Shown here in pieces: positions 10,612 to 21,337 of a stretch of 64,000 nt of DNA (position 1 is its first letter; the number at the start of each line of letters is the position of its first letter). Position numbers and translations under genes: made by a program. A model generated the notes under the pieces. The model was given only the letters and a program-made list of their open reading frames with translations, did no database searches and was not told the DNA's origin. Source of the stretch: Notamacropus eugenii (taxonomy: Eukaryota > Chordata > Mammalia > Diprotodontia > Macropodidae); NCBI RefSeq assembly GCF_028372415.1, contig NC_092875.1, forward strand, positions 439,835,377 through 439,899,376, read 5' to 3'.

Positions 10612-11090
10612 GTCAACATGCATTTATTAAGCATTTACCAACTGCCAGGTTCTGTACTTTGTGCTGGGGATATAAGCCTAAAAAGGGAGGGGGGTATAAG
10701 TTAAAAAAGGGTATATAAGTAAAAAAAATAATAATCCCTAGGCTCAAAAAGCCTACATTCTTATGGGTAAAGATAATACATAAAAAGGAGCTGAAAAGTG
10801 GACATGGGGCAGGGAAGTAGGTACCCACATAAGACATGGTATCTATATCTGGAGAATCAGGAGCAGAACCAGGAGAAGAACGAAGGATGGCTGACCTGGA
10901 CGCTTCTTCAAAATGGAGTTTATGGTAAAAATTCATCAATAGGAGAAGTCCAAAGGTGTGGGGGAAGGACGGGGGAAGGGTGGTACTGTTCTACTGGAGA
11001 TCACATGAACTGAAGCAAGTTCCAGAGTGAGAAGGCAACTGAGACATGGTGAGAAAGTGTGGCAAGTGAAAAGGAAGAGGTGGGAGAGGC
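10612..11090 (-). repeat. L2-type 3' tail, antisense
   Basis: 'catgcatttattaagcattt', 'gtgctggggatata' and 'cctaggctcaaaaagcctaca' match the reverse complement of the L2 3' end. The part beyond about 10850 ('agaagaacgaaggatggctgacctggacgc') has a parallel in the L2-tailed units at 22440-22990 and 51930-52260, so it may be a marsupial L2-related sequence or a SINE using the L2 tail. Confidence 0.6.
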
Positions 11091-11094
11091 ATAA

Positions 11095-11215
11095 GGTTCA
11101 GTGACTTGCTCACAGTCATATAGTTACTAAACTTCAAAGGGGAGATTGGAACCCAGATCTTCCTTACTCCTTATAGCACTCTAGCCTTTGAATTGCCTCT
11201 GAAAGCTTTTACAAA
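11095..11215 (-). repeat. MIR-like SINE fragment
   Basis: 'cagtgacttgctcacagtcat' followed by 'ggagattggaacccagatct' and 'cactctagcctt' is antisense MIR 5' half. Confidence 0.6.
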
Positions 11216-11221
11216 ATTATA

Positions 11222-11300
11222 TAATGGAAAGAGTACAAGACTTAGAGACTGAAGACCTAGGCTCAAGGCCTCAATCTGCCACAATGCTAACTATTAGAAA
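11222..11300 (+). repeat. MIR-like SINE head fragment
   Basis: 'ggaaagagtacaagacttagag' and 'cctaggctcaaggcctcaatctgcc' resemble the sense 5' end of MIR. Confidence 0.45.
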
Positions 11301-11304
11301 GGAA

Positions 11305-11515
11305 ACAAGCTCTTAATAACCACCCACTATGTACTAGACATTTTACAAATACTTACTCACTCGAACTTCACAACAGTAGTAGGAGGATGCAAAACAGGGT
11401 CCGACAGTGGATAAGTGACTTGTCCAGAATCACACAGCTAGGGTTTGAGTCCACATTTAACTACAGGTCTTCTGGACTCTGAGCCTAGCTGCTTAGCCAA
11501 CGGATCTTTATAAGC
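11305..11515 (-). repeat. MIR-like SINE, near full length
   Basis: Antisense MIR: 'ccactatgtactagacatttt', 'ctcgaacttcacaacagta', 'gacttgtccagaatcacacag', 'gggtttgagtccacatttaac' and 'actctgagcctagctgctta'. Confidence 0.75.
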
Positions 11516-11553
11516 TGGCAAACTGATAAATAGAAGTGTGTATAGAGTGATTT

Positions 11554-11557
11554 TATA

Positions 11558-11627
<70 letters not shown>

Positions 11628-11735
11628 TATGTATATATGTATGTGTATGTATATATGTAAACATGTATATGCACACATATATGCTCATATGTGTGTGTAT
11701 ATGTATATACACATATATCTATTTGTGTGTAATGA
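11554..11735 (+). repeat. Compound (TA)n/(TG)n microsatellite
   Basis: A run of TA dinucleotides (11568-11587), then 15 or so TG dinucleotides, then a degenerate TATG/TGTA stretch to about 11735. It produces overlapping long frames on both strands coding for Tyr-Ile, Cys-Val and Thr-His repeats (11438-11842); these are low-complexity artefacts. Likely highly polymorphic. Confidence 0.95.
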
Positions 11736-12892
11736 TAGTTATCTCTAGGGAGGGGGGAAAGGGAAAGAAGAAAAAACAAAAAAGAAATTTACATGATAAC
11801 TTTACTATATATTTTAAAGGAGTAGCAAGTTGCACGCAATAGATTTGCATTTTCATGTGCAATCACCTTTTTTATTATACTGTTATAGAAATGCTTGTTT
11901 TATTCCATAAATTGAAAAGACAAAATAAAATGAAGTGAGTAATATATTCACTCTGCATCTCACAGGTCTACGATGTGTAAAATGCTTTGTAAAGAATAAA
12001 TCACCCTATAAATGTGAGCTATTTAGAGATAAGGACACTTGAGTCCCAAAGAACTGAAATGGCTTGAAGGAACCTTGTTTCACTGCTGTAAGTGAGGAAG
12101 GTAGACCAGAAGCTATGTTGGGATGGTAGAGCAAAGATGAGGGTTGAAAAGTAAGTTTCTTTTCTGGTAGCTTTAAAAAAAGCACATAAATTATTTTCCT
12201 CCCTTTGGGTCCTACAGCAGTGTAGTTTCTTAATTTATAAGAAGTGCATTATTTGGGTCTCATTTCCAGTGGAATAACCACAGCTATTGTCAAGTTACTT
12301 TCCATGGACATTTCATGAGCATCCAGCACTAGAACTTAGGCTCCTTTGAGTTCCCAGAATTCTGAGTTAAGCTGCAATTATTCCTATATGGACTTTGGGA
12401 AGATTCATTATGGGAGTTTTCTTGGGCAGTGGAGAGTGATGACGGAGCAAGGGGAAAGGGAAAAGAGAAGCATGGGAGAGGATCGAGCAGTTTGTGCCAT
12501 GCAGAATTGGCAGCATAAGTAAGGTACTAACTCAGAGTTACCTGACACATCTTCCTGAATTCCCTCCACACTCTCCTCTCCCCCCAAAACTATCATCAGT
12601 TAATGCCTGAAAGTCCACCATTAGAAATCCATCTTTTACCAGAGGGCTTCAACCCTGCCAAAAGGCACAAGTGTGGGGGAGTTTATCAGTTCCTTTTCTG
12701 TGTGTTATTTGAGGAAGAGAACCTGAAAATATTTAACACAGAAAAGGAAGGAGAGAGAAGGAAAGGATATAAAAAGGGAAGACAGAAAATAACAGATAAA
12801 ACTCTACAGTTTTTCAAAGGGATGACCTTGCCTGCTAGATTCATGAAAAAACAAAAAAAGAAATCAAGGAAGAAAATTTATTGGAAAAGTAT
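11736..12892. other. No recognised feature
   Basis: I see no clear repeat family and no coding frame with motifs. A/G-rich between 12720 and 12890. The right edge (12893) is the start of a SINE. Confidence 0.45.
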
Positions 12893-13155
12893 GTTGTTGT
12901 TGTAGTCATTGTTGACTCTTTGTGTTCAGCTCTTTGACTCCATTTGAGGTTTTCTTTGCAAAGATACTGGAGTGGTTTGCCATTTACTTCTCCAGCTCTT
13001 TTTACAGATGAGGAAACTGAGGAAAACAGAGCTAAGTGACTTATCCGGGGGTTCATAAAGCAAGTAAGTGTCTGAGATTTGAACTCACAAAGATGAGTCT
13101 TCCTGACTCTAGGTCTGGCACTCTGTGCACTGTGCCACCCACCCAACTACCTGCT
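12893..13155 (-). repeat. MAR1-type CORE-SINE with RTE-derived tail
   Basis: Read on the minus strand: head 'gtaggttgggtgg' with 'cactgtgcaccact'-like blocks, 'ggaagactcatctttgtgagttcaaat', then the CORE 'cctcagtttcctcatctgtaaa', then 'tggcaaaccactccagtatctttgc' and a tail ending in AAC repeats ('gttgttgttgtag' on the plus strand). The tail is the type shared with RTE elements in marsupials, which presumably supplied the reverse transcriptase. Confidence 0.85.
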
Positions 13156-13224
13156 ACAGTTTATTATATTCATGTATTTGTTCAATGTCTCTTTAGTTGT
13201 CAGGAATAGCTTGTTCATCTTGAG

Positions 13225-13380
13225 TAAGGATGTCTCTCTTGAACTGTGAGCTCTTAGAAGATAGGGGCTATATTCTTAATTTGTTTTAGAACACTTAGAG
13301 TTAACCAATTTTTTGTATCCCCACCAGTTAACATAGAGTTTGACGCATAGTAAGGGCTTAATAAACACTTGCCAAATAAT
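13225..13380 (+). repeat. L2 LINE 3' tail
   Basis: 'ttgaactgtgagctcttagaag', 'tttttgtatccccaccagtta' and 'gcatagtaagggcttaataaac' match the L2 3' terminus. Confidence 0.75.
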
Positions 13381-14940
13381 CAACTCACTGACCTTCAGCA
13401 AATCTCAGCTGTCTAAAATTAGTTTAACGAGAACCACTGGCAAGGACCACCTAGCCAAAAGCTGTCCCATTCTGAGATTTCCTTCCCCACCTCTCATCTC
13501 CATCCTGAGCCATACTAGACCCCTTGTATTCCTTCAGGCAACGTCTCATGCTCCAAGTCTTTTCTGTGAATCCTTCCCCTGAAATTGTCTGGGGGCCATC
13601 CCTATTCTGGGACACTGTGGGTCTTGCTCCACTTGAGAAGGTTTGGGCTCCACTTTAGAAATTCTCTCCATCTCACATTACTTAGGAGGTTATGAGAATC
13701 ACCCTCAGAAGCAAAATAAAAATTTAATACAATGTACTATCTCTCTAGTGTTTGTGGACCGGTAGCAACACTTTGCTTTCTATTACCGAGGACTTCGTTT
13801 AAAGATATTTTGTTTGTATGTTTAGAAAGGAAACACGTTCTTTGCTCAAATGGAAGTCATTCATGTATCTTTTTAAACTCAAATCAAATGTATAAACAGA
13901 ACCCTGGAATTAGTAATGGGTAGGGCTGTGCTAGAGCCTAACCTGAGAGCCAGCGTTGGAATTACACACATATTACAAATCAGGACTTTATTGTTTTTTT
14001 GCTTTCTAGACTTAAGAAAGTTATGTAGAAAGTGTTAATAATGCAGATTTAGTCTAAAAATGTGACGCTGATATATTTTTTAAGGTAGGCAGTGGATAAA
14101 CATCTACCAACACATCTTTGTTCATGAGTATCCTCAAGAATGAGAGGAGAATCAACCATGCTCACCATCAAATTCCCAAGCTTTCTTGGAACATATTTTC
14201 TTTTAAATATTTATAATTAATTTCCTTTCTTTTATATTTTTAATTTTTTTTACATTTTATTCATGAGCAAACATTTCTTTCCTCATCCCTACTCAGTGAA
14301 CCATATCTTATAACAATTTGTGAATGACAGAGATACAGAGACAAACTGAAAGACAGAAGAGTTCCTCAATGCTAACCAGCACATTAACTGAGCCTGCTAT
14401 TATATGAAATATTACAGAACTTTGGTCCCCCATTTCTCTAATGGTGGAAGGAAAATAAAATTTATCCTTGTACTCAAGCTTGAATTTTCTTAGGCTAAGT
14501 AAATATTGGAGGTGAGGAGGACATACCTAGCATCTTGCAGTGTTCTTCTGTCCTCCATCACTCGAAGTCAGACTATTAGTACCAGTCCAGTCTACAGCTG
14601 CTCAATTATCAGCAACTCAGTGTGTCTCCTAACTATTTCTGGGGCTTCATGTGGACAAAATTCCTTCATAGACTTACTGAATCCCATTTCTTTGGAAGCC
14701 TATGTCTGTTTTTAATGGGGTTGGTCAAATATATCTCATGGTGTTAAAATGCACTAATGCATTAGTGGGTCTTACCTTCCCTTCACAATGTCACTTTTTT
14801 TTTTTTTTTTTGATGCAGGCTTTCCAGAAGAAACACCATAACCCAATGGAATAATTCTAATGGTTGAAATTTCAATAATGGTAACTTCTGATAGGGGAGA
14901 TACTTTCAGGTAGGAAACAGTCTTATTCCTAAAGCTGTGA
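13381..14940. other. No recognised coding feature; a perfect palindrome inside
   Basis: Mostly unassigned sequence. 14200-14290 is T-rich and could be an old L1 3' UTR remnant, but I cannot support it. A perfect 16-bp palindrome CACTAATGCATTAGTG lies at 14752-14767. A T-homopolymer follows at about 14798-14811. Confidence 0.45.
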
Positions 14941-15038
14941 AGTTATAGAATTTTAGACTTCAGATCAGAGGAATCTCAGAGGTTAATCTAAATCTCAATA
15001 ACAGAGACCTCACTGTATCAAAAGGTAATTTATTCCAC

Positions 15039-15064
15039 AGTTGTGTGTGTGTGTGTGTGTGTGC
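15039..15064 (+). repeat. (TG)n microsatellite
   Basis: About 11-12 uninterrupted TG units. Confidence 0.9.
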
Positions 15065-15577
15065 TTGTGTTTGTATTTTTCATTATTAAAAGTTCTATCC
15101 TTTTGTTATGCAGAATTTTGCTCCTTGGAACTTCTACCCTCCGCCTTGCCCAAACTGCTTCTAATCCTTTCCTACAGAGTCAAATGGGATAAGTCTAGTC
15201 CCTATAACACATGGCAGCCTGCCTAAAGTTCAAACACAGCAATCTGTTTTCCTCTCCTAAGTCTTATCTTTTCTGAGATGATCACAACCTCTTCTTTCAG
15301 CCATTCCTGCTGTGTCAAGGTTTTGTTTCCCTTCAGTACCATGGTTACCTGCCCTGACCTGAGCTCTGACCTCCACATGATGCTCTTAGCAGGCTCTATT
15401 TGCAATATGAAGGCATACCTGTGTTTCTGCATGAGCTTTCCACATAGTGCTATCTCTCTTCCATCTGATTGATAAAGAGCCTAAACCAAGTGAAATTTCC
15501 TAAAAGATATACTGCCTTGCCTGTCTACTACCTAGTACCACATCTCTCCTTTAAACTGCTCCCCTCCAAACACAGAA

Positions 15578-15580
<3 letters not shown>
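15065..15580. other. No recognised feature
   Basis: Open frames of 61-85 codons occur on both strands but have no motif; the one at 15469-15726 is open mainly because of the CA repeat (Thr-His). Confidence 0.45.

Positions 15581-15584
<4 letters not shown>

Positions 15585-15642
<58 letters not shown>
15585..15642 (+). repeat. (CA)n microsatellite
   Basis: About 28 uninterrupted CA units. Confidence 0.95.
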
Positions 15643-16204
15643 GTCTGGGAGGAGTGCATTGAAAGCAGAGTCAAGTTCATACTGGGGATTCTAGTTAAAT
15701 ACAGTATTTATACTAAAATCATTTGAGATAAACCAAGTACAAATGAGAGTTCAGTATCACAGCCCTGTTGACTTACCTGAGAATGGAGAAAGGGGGCAGG
15801 GGCAAAGTCAACTTAATCCTCCACATTCTGTCATTAGCCATTTGCCAATAATGAACTTGGGCAGGGTTAATCTCACTCCAGAGAGGTTTGTAGACTCATA
15901 AACATTGTTCAAAAAAGAACAATTATTATTCAGTAATTTGGATTATTGCAGGCTCTTTTGTCCCCTTTAGCCCTGTTTCAAGGGCTTTGTGAAAATCTCT
16001 CATAACAGTGTTCCAGCTTTAATACAGTTCCAAGTCTGCTTCCTCAGGTACTGACAGGTATTTCTAGGAGCCAGTCTTTAAAAACCATTTGGCTTCTTAG
16101 TATTTGGCATCTAGCTTCTGTCACTTCATTGATGAGGAGTATAGTCCCAGGAAGGGAATTAGAAGCTGGCAGCTACAAGAGTGACTGGATGGCTTGGAAA
16201 AAAG
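15643..16204. other. No recognised feature
   Basis: Single-copy looking sequence with no repeat or coding signature that I can name. Confidence 0.45.
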
Positions 16205-16650
16205 ATGTCCAGTGTGCTGGGAATATCTTGTATATATTTGACCATATATTCTGTGTTTGGGTTCTATGGGGTATATATGTCCAATATTGAATCAAAGGTT
16301 TTAAAAAGGTTTATAATTACTTTTGATACATAAAGTCAAAATTAGGTCATTTTATAACCCCATCAGCAATGCATCTTGAAGCCTGTCTTTCCACATTTCC
16401 CTTAATATTACTTGTTCCTATCTTTTATTTTCACCTTTGTCAAATTGCACAGTTTGAGGGGAAACCTTAGATATGTTTAAATTTGCATTTTTTTAGTGAT
16501 TTGGAATATGTTTCCATCTGTTTGTGTAGTTTTCCATTCTTTTGAAAGATATTAATATCCTTTGACTGTTTATCAATTGGAGAATGAATGTTGATATTCT
16601 ATATTTATGTCAATTTCACATGGATTTTGAATATCCAAATTTTATCCACA
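16205..16650 (-). mobile_element. Old L1 ORF2 C-terminal fragment
   Basis: Antisense L1 ORF2 blocks in the right order: 'ataaccccatcagcaatgca', 'ttccacatttccct', 'aaatttgcatttttttagtgat', and 'atatcctttgactgtttatcaattgg'. These parallel the better preserved L1 at 26330-26560 ('catttgcatctctg', 'tgtcctttgaccatttctcaattg'). Strongly diverged. Confidence 0.65.
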
Positions 16651-16732
16651 CTACTCAATAACTCAGATAAATTTATGATCTTAGTAGTTTGAATGATTCC
16701 TCCTATAATATAGATCACAACTCATCTCCAAT

Positions 16733-17030
16733 ATTCTTAAACTTTTTCTACTTGTGACCCCTTCAGCCTTTCTCAAACTCCGTGACATTGCGACCCATAG
16801 CTTCAGAAGCACTGAATGCCTGCCTATCCTGTATGTCTCTTACCTTGTCCTGCTAAAATTTCAAAGCAGGGGGCCCACCCAACATGCTAGAGACTTTCCT
16901 ACTTTTCTCATGACACAGTGAAGACAGCACAAAAACACTCTAGCTTGTTATGTGATCCACCATGTTATATCATCCCTTAGCATGTGAACAGTACATCATC
17001 TCTTCCTATCATACATATACCTGATGACGT
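16733..17030. repeat. Possible hAT-like DNA transposon remnant
   Basis: 'attcttaaactttttctacttgtgacccc' resembles the start of Charlie-type hAT elements. I see no clear second terminal repeat, so this is a weak call. Confidence 0.25.
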
Positions 17031-17094
17031 GTTACTTTTGTTCCTGAATGAATATACAATTGAATTAATGAAAAAATTATTAAGTACTTGATAA

Positions 17095-17357
17095 TTGATA
17101 GCTCAAGGTAGTTAGGTGGCGTGATGGAGAGAGTGCCAGGCTTGGAATGAAGAAGATGAGTTCAAATCTAGTCTCAGAACACTTACTAGCTGGGTGACCC
17201 TGAGCAAGTCATTTAACCCTGTTTGCCTCATTTTTCTCATCTGTAAAAAAGAGCTAGAGAAGAAAATGGCAAACTATTCAAGCATCTCTGCTAAGGAAAT
17301 CCCTAAAAGGGATAACAAAGAGTCAGACATGACTGCAAATGCTAAACAACAACAAAT
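17095..17357 (+). repeat. MAR1-type CORE-SINE with RTE-derived tail
   Basis: Head 'caaggtagttaggtggcgtga', 'gagttcaaatctagtctcag', CORE 'cctgtttgcctcatttttctcatctgtaaa', then 'gaaaatggcaaactattcaag' and the RTE-type tail 'aagagtcagacatgactg' closing in 'aacaacaacaaa'. Near full length. Confidence 0.88.
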
Positions 17358-17359
17358 TG

Positions 17360-17480
17360 CCAGGTCCTGGACAAATCCCTGAAAATACAAGTAAAATAAA
17401 TAAAAAAGACACTCTCTGCCCTCAAGAAGCTTACCTTAAGAGGGAAGAAAATGTGTATAGAGGGAAAAAGGAGTGTTGTA
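17360..17480 (-). repeat. L2 3' tail fragment, antisense
   Basis: 'tctgccctcaagaagctta' and 'gaaaatacaagtaaaataaa' correspond to the antisense L2 end. It abuts the SINE immediately to the left. Confidence 0.55.
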
Positions 17481-17774
17481 CCAAGTACTAAAAGAAGTAG
17501 TGAGGTGATTCATTGAACAATCAATTGGCATGGAATTTTATTTAATTACTATGCCCAGAAAAAGAGTAGAAAATGACTGGAAGTCAGGGATTAGACATGT
17601 GATTGTAGATAGATGGCTTGTATGGATAGCAGAATGGAATGTAAAGCAACATGATGTTTCCTCTGGTTTTCAGGATATAGTGCCTAGGGAGGTTTGCAGT
17701 AATCAGTTAAGTTGGTTTGGCCACCAGAGCAGAAGTTCTAAGGAGATGCAGATGAAGTTTTCCCAAGGACTAGG

Positions 17775-17898
17775 TAGGGGTGGGGAATCTGTTGGCCTTG
17801 AGGTCACATGGGGCCTTCTAGGTCCTCAGGCTCATCCCTTTGAAACTTCAAACTTCATAGTCACATGTAGCCTCTAGGCCCCAGGTTTCCCACCCCTG
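17775..17898. mobile_element. Short hAT-type MITE with 8-bp TSD
   Basis: The left end 'taggggtggggaatctg...ggcct' and right end '...ggccccaggtttcccacccctg' are imperfect terminal inverted repeats of about 20 bp. Inside, 'acatggggccttctaggtcc' is mirrored by 'cacatgtagcctctaggcc'. Flanking octamers gACTAGGt (17768-17775) and aACTAGGg (17899-17906) are a plausible 8-bp TSD, the size made by hAT transposases. Non-autonomous, about 124 bp. Confidence 0.7.
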
Positions 17899-17906
17899 AA
17901 CTAGGG

Positions 17907-18499
17907 GCATGGATGCTGGAGGTCTAAATCAGAGGTCCTATTCAGAAGGTGATAATCCAGAAAGGGAGAAAGAGGAAAACAGCAAGAGAAGACAGTTGTT
18001 AATATAAGTCTAGGTGGATGACTGGGAGTGATGTGATATAGCATGGAAACAAATGGAAGTTATCAAAAGGGGGAAATAACCTCCTCAGGGAGTAATTTCT
18101 CTTTCAAAGAAATTATTTAAGGAGAGGCTGCATCACAATAATACCTCTAACAAGTAGAAGGGAATTTTGGTCAGGTATGGCTTCAGTCAGATTGCCCCTA
18201 AAAATTTTTTCTAACAATAAATATTCTGATGTTAAATAAAACTATGGTTGTGGCTGAAAGCTTTCTAATACTCATTACAAAAGATTTTTTTCTCAAGGAT
18301 GAACTGAATAATGTCAAATAAGGCAAATCACTGCTGAATATTTCCTACATCAATTATATTTAAAGGGTGTGGTAGGTGGAACAAATCAATCAAAGTTTCA
18401 GTTCAAATCAAGTATTGCATTAAAGAATTACATCAAAGAAATTATGGATATAGCAAGGACCATTACAGCCACAAATAGGTTCAGATGACAACCAGCATT
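17907..18499. other. No recognised feature
   Basis: No repeat family or coding signature recognised. Confidence 0.45.
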
Positions 18500-18504
18500 C
18501 CCAA

Positions 18505-18715
18505 ATGCAGTGAGAATAGTTCAAATACAGTTTCAGACACTCATTAGCTGTGCGACCCTAGGCAAGTCACTTAACCCTGCTGGCCTCAGTTTCTTCATTT
18601 GTAAAGTAAGCTGGTGAAGAAAATGGCAAACTACTACCATATCTTTGCCAAGAAAACCCCAAATGTGGTGACAAAGAGCCAGACATGACTGAGAAATGAC
18701 TGAACAACATAGTTT
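18505..18715 (+). repeat. MAR1-type CORE-SINE, head missing
   Basis: Starts within 'caaatacagtttcagacact', passes the CORE 'cctcagtttcttcatttgtaaa', 'aaaatggcaaactactacc', and ends in the RTE-type tail 'aagagccagacatgactgag' and 'gactgaacaaca'. Confidence 0.88.
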
Positions 18716-19639
18716 CCTAGTTCTAAATGTGGGAAAGTCTTGAACAACCCCAAACGGTTGGGTATCACCACAGACACCTCCAGCTCCTGATTACTTGGGT
18801 TATGGGGGAGTGGCACATTTTCAAAAATCAACCAGTAATTTGACAGATGAAATGGAGACTTTTATTCCAAGTCAACTTGTCCATGGAGGATTGTTTTTAA
18901 TCCTTGAGGAATCGCTGTAAAGAATTAGGGTAACAGCCATTGTTGTTCTTGTTATATTTGTTCTTGTTTTCTCCATTCAAGGCAGTTTACCCTGGATGGA
19001 AAAATGTAGCTGAGATAGAGACACTTGGCACTTGAACCTGTATAATAATTACAAAATGAAAATCTACCTAATGGATTCACGTAAAGAACAATTAAGAGAG
19101 TTTCAAGAGCTCAACATTTAAACTTTTCACTATCTCCCATTATACAGGGACATACTGGTTACACTCAAAATGCACTTCTCCATTGTCCTCTGTAGAGTGC
19201 TCATTTTCATTTCTTTAGACACACATATCACAGCTATACCATAACATCAACAGAAGATTGGGATGAAAAAGATGAGAATTTATTGCTGGGAAAAAGAATA
19301 AAAGTCATTAGAGGAATTTTTTCAAATTCTTAAAGGCAATATATCCCAATTACTTTTTTCTTTTCCCTAATTTCTGGACCAGCTTATTGACTTTATGTAT
19401 TGTCTGTCTCAGAAATTCATAATTCATAGCAAAATCTGCAGATCTTCTGTTCAACAACATGTCATAATCTGAATAATGGACACTCTTTATCTAGTTGGTC
19501 TTTCCCATATAGATGGATGGTGGGCCAAATTGTTTTAAGTGGTAATGGACATCTTTCAAAAGGCTCTGTAATATGCCAGAAGTTGATGAAATCAAAATGT
19601 ATCATCCATAAGAGAGAGAATCTGGAGGAGTTATGCATT
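18716..19639. other. No recognised feature
   Basis: I recognise no repeat; frames are short. Left flank of an old L1. Confidence 0.45.
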
Positions 19640-21337
19640 CATAATATTTATTGTTAATTATTTTTTCCTACTCTTCTATTTTTCTTGTCATTCTATCATC
19701 ATTGATTTTATGTGTGCAAAGCGTTTTTATTCTTTATTTATATAACATCTGTTTTATTTTTTATGATCTCTATTCTTTGCTTATATAAGAAATCTCCCTT
19801 TAGGCATAGTTATAAATACTTTTTGATCCTATTCTATTTTGTTTGTTAGCATGACTTTTGGATATTCAGATTATATATTCACTTTAAACTTATTGTAATA
19901 TGTCTTAGTTTAAAATTCATTTCTGCCAAATGACCTTCTAGATTTCTTAGCAATTTTCATACAAAAAAAAGAGAATCCTCTAGTAATTTATTTTCTTGGT
20001 TATATCAAACACTGGCCATATTTTGATTACTTATAATTCTTAGCTACTTGGTCTATTCTCATCTTTTTTATTCTTTCTTTTAAAAAAAGCAGCTATTTCT
20101 TTTCTCTCAAGATGGCAGGAAAAAAACCCCAAAGGAACCAAAGAAAAAGGTCAAAAAAGGGGGGAAAAAGGAGAAGAACAGAATGAAGGATGTGCCTGAA
20201 AAAGTGGTGAAAATGTTTTGAAAGCATTGCTGTTGGAACCCAGTCCTGGGCTGAGGGATTGGTTGATAATTCAGGTTTGTAGCATATTTCCAGTGAGCCA
20301 TATACAAGAAGAACAACTCTGCATCAAAAACCTGGATTGAAAAGAAAAAGAGAAGCTGCCTTCTACTATCTCAAAGCCAATTGGTGGTATTAACAACGGA
20401 ACAATCCATGTGGTAAAGATTCACAAAATGTTTAGGTATTACTCTACTGAGGATGTGCTTAGAAAGCTGCTAAACCATGACAAAAAGCCCTTCAACCAGT
20501 ATTTAAGGAGACTTTGAGCTAGTATCACCCCAAATATAATTCTGATCATGCTCACTGGCTGCCACAGGGGCAAGTGATTGATTTTCCTGAAGCAGCTGGC
20601 CACTGGTTTGCTATTGGTGTCTCTAAGTCTGACCATGAACTGTGTTCCTCAGAGAAGGGCACATCAGAAATTTGTGTAAAAATTCCAAATCATCTCAGTG
20701 ATGCTTACTTCATGAAGAAGAGTCTCGTAAACCTAGAAATCAAAAAGGAGAGATTTTTGACACAGAAAGAGAGAAATAGGGAATTACAGAGGAGCACAAA
20801 ACTGATAAAAAAAAAAAAAAAACAGTTCTCAGATCCTTCCCCAAATCAGGAAAATTCCTCAGCTCTGTGGCTACCTGAATTCAGTATTCTTTCTCTCCAA
20901 TGGAGTTTATCCTGACAAATTGGTGTTTTAAATGCCTTGAAGAGAACACATTAAAATATATGGGATAGCAAACAAAAGCAAAAAAAATATTTTTGATGAC
21001 TGCTTTTATAGTACCATTTAATTGTATAATGTACATAATATAACCATTGTTTTATGATATAATTTCAACCCAGGAATGCTTAATGCTTTAAGCCTCATCT
21101 TTCATAGTTTTTTTCTTATTATTTCTCTTAAGATACTAGAGCATTTGTTTTTCCAAATGAGTTTTGTCATTATTTTTCTTAAGACTACAAAGTATGTCCT
21201 CAGTAATTTGACTGATATGGCATAAAATGTGTAAATTACTTATGGTGATACTGTCATTTTTATCAACAATTTGCAGTATATCTCCAATTATTTTCTCCCT
21301 TTATTTCTTATTTAAGAGTGTTTTATAGTTGCAGTTG
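19640..21337 (-). mobile_element. Old L1 ORF2 fragment, split by an RPL6 pseudogene
   Basis: Antisense L1 ORF2 in two parts. The left part, about 19640-20092, has 'tgcaaagcgtttttattc', 'ttctgccaaatgacc' and 'cttggtctattctcatctttt'. The right part, about 20986-21337, resumes with 'ttttgatgactgctttta', then 'attgttttatgatataattt', 'atgagttttgtcattattttt', 'tttgactgatatggcataaa' and 'agagtgttttatagttgc'. The order matches the intact antisense L1 at 26880-27400, where 'gttttgataattgctgctttataacac' spans the same point without a gap. The RPL6 pseudogene therefore sits inside this L1. The right end is cut at the CDK2AP1 pseudogene. Confidence 0.7.
20093..20985 (+). pseudogene. RPL6: RPL6 processed pseudogene (ribosomal protein L6)
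   Basis: This is a retrocopy of the large-subunit ribosomal protein eL6 mRNA. A start-like 'aagatggcagg' has ATG at 20112. Conserved stretches can be read in order: 'CWNPVLG' (family CSRNPVLVRGIG), the '[12 protein letters not shown]' region (KRKYSAAKSKVEKK), '[13 protein letters not shown]' (LRKMPRYYPTEDVPRKLL), '[11 protein letters not shown]', 'GQVIDFPEAAGHWF' (KRVVFLKQLASGLLLVTG), 'ICVKIPNHLSDAYFMKKSL' (VKIPKHLTDAYFKKKKL), 'FLTQKERNREL' and 'PDKLVF' with a TAA stop at 20929-20931. It has no introns, several frameshifts and in-frame stops, and an expanded A-run near 20805-20820 within the coding part. The host RPL6 protein is about 290 residues, so it is nearly full length. It ends in an A-rich tail about 20968-20985 and lies within an old L1. 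It is not expected to make protein. Confidence 0.9.

Noticed and set aside
11438-11842. Overlapping open frames of up to 113 codons on both strands
   Set aside because: They translate the TA/TG microsatellite into Tyr-Ile, Cys-Val and Thr-His repeats; no codon structure or homology.
15469-15726. 85-codon open frame with Thr-His repeat
   Set aside because: Created by the CA microsatellite.
16733-17030. Full hAT element
   Set aside because: Only one candidate terminal motif is visible; kept as a low-confidence remnant.
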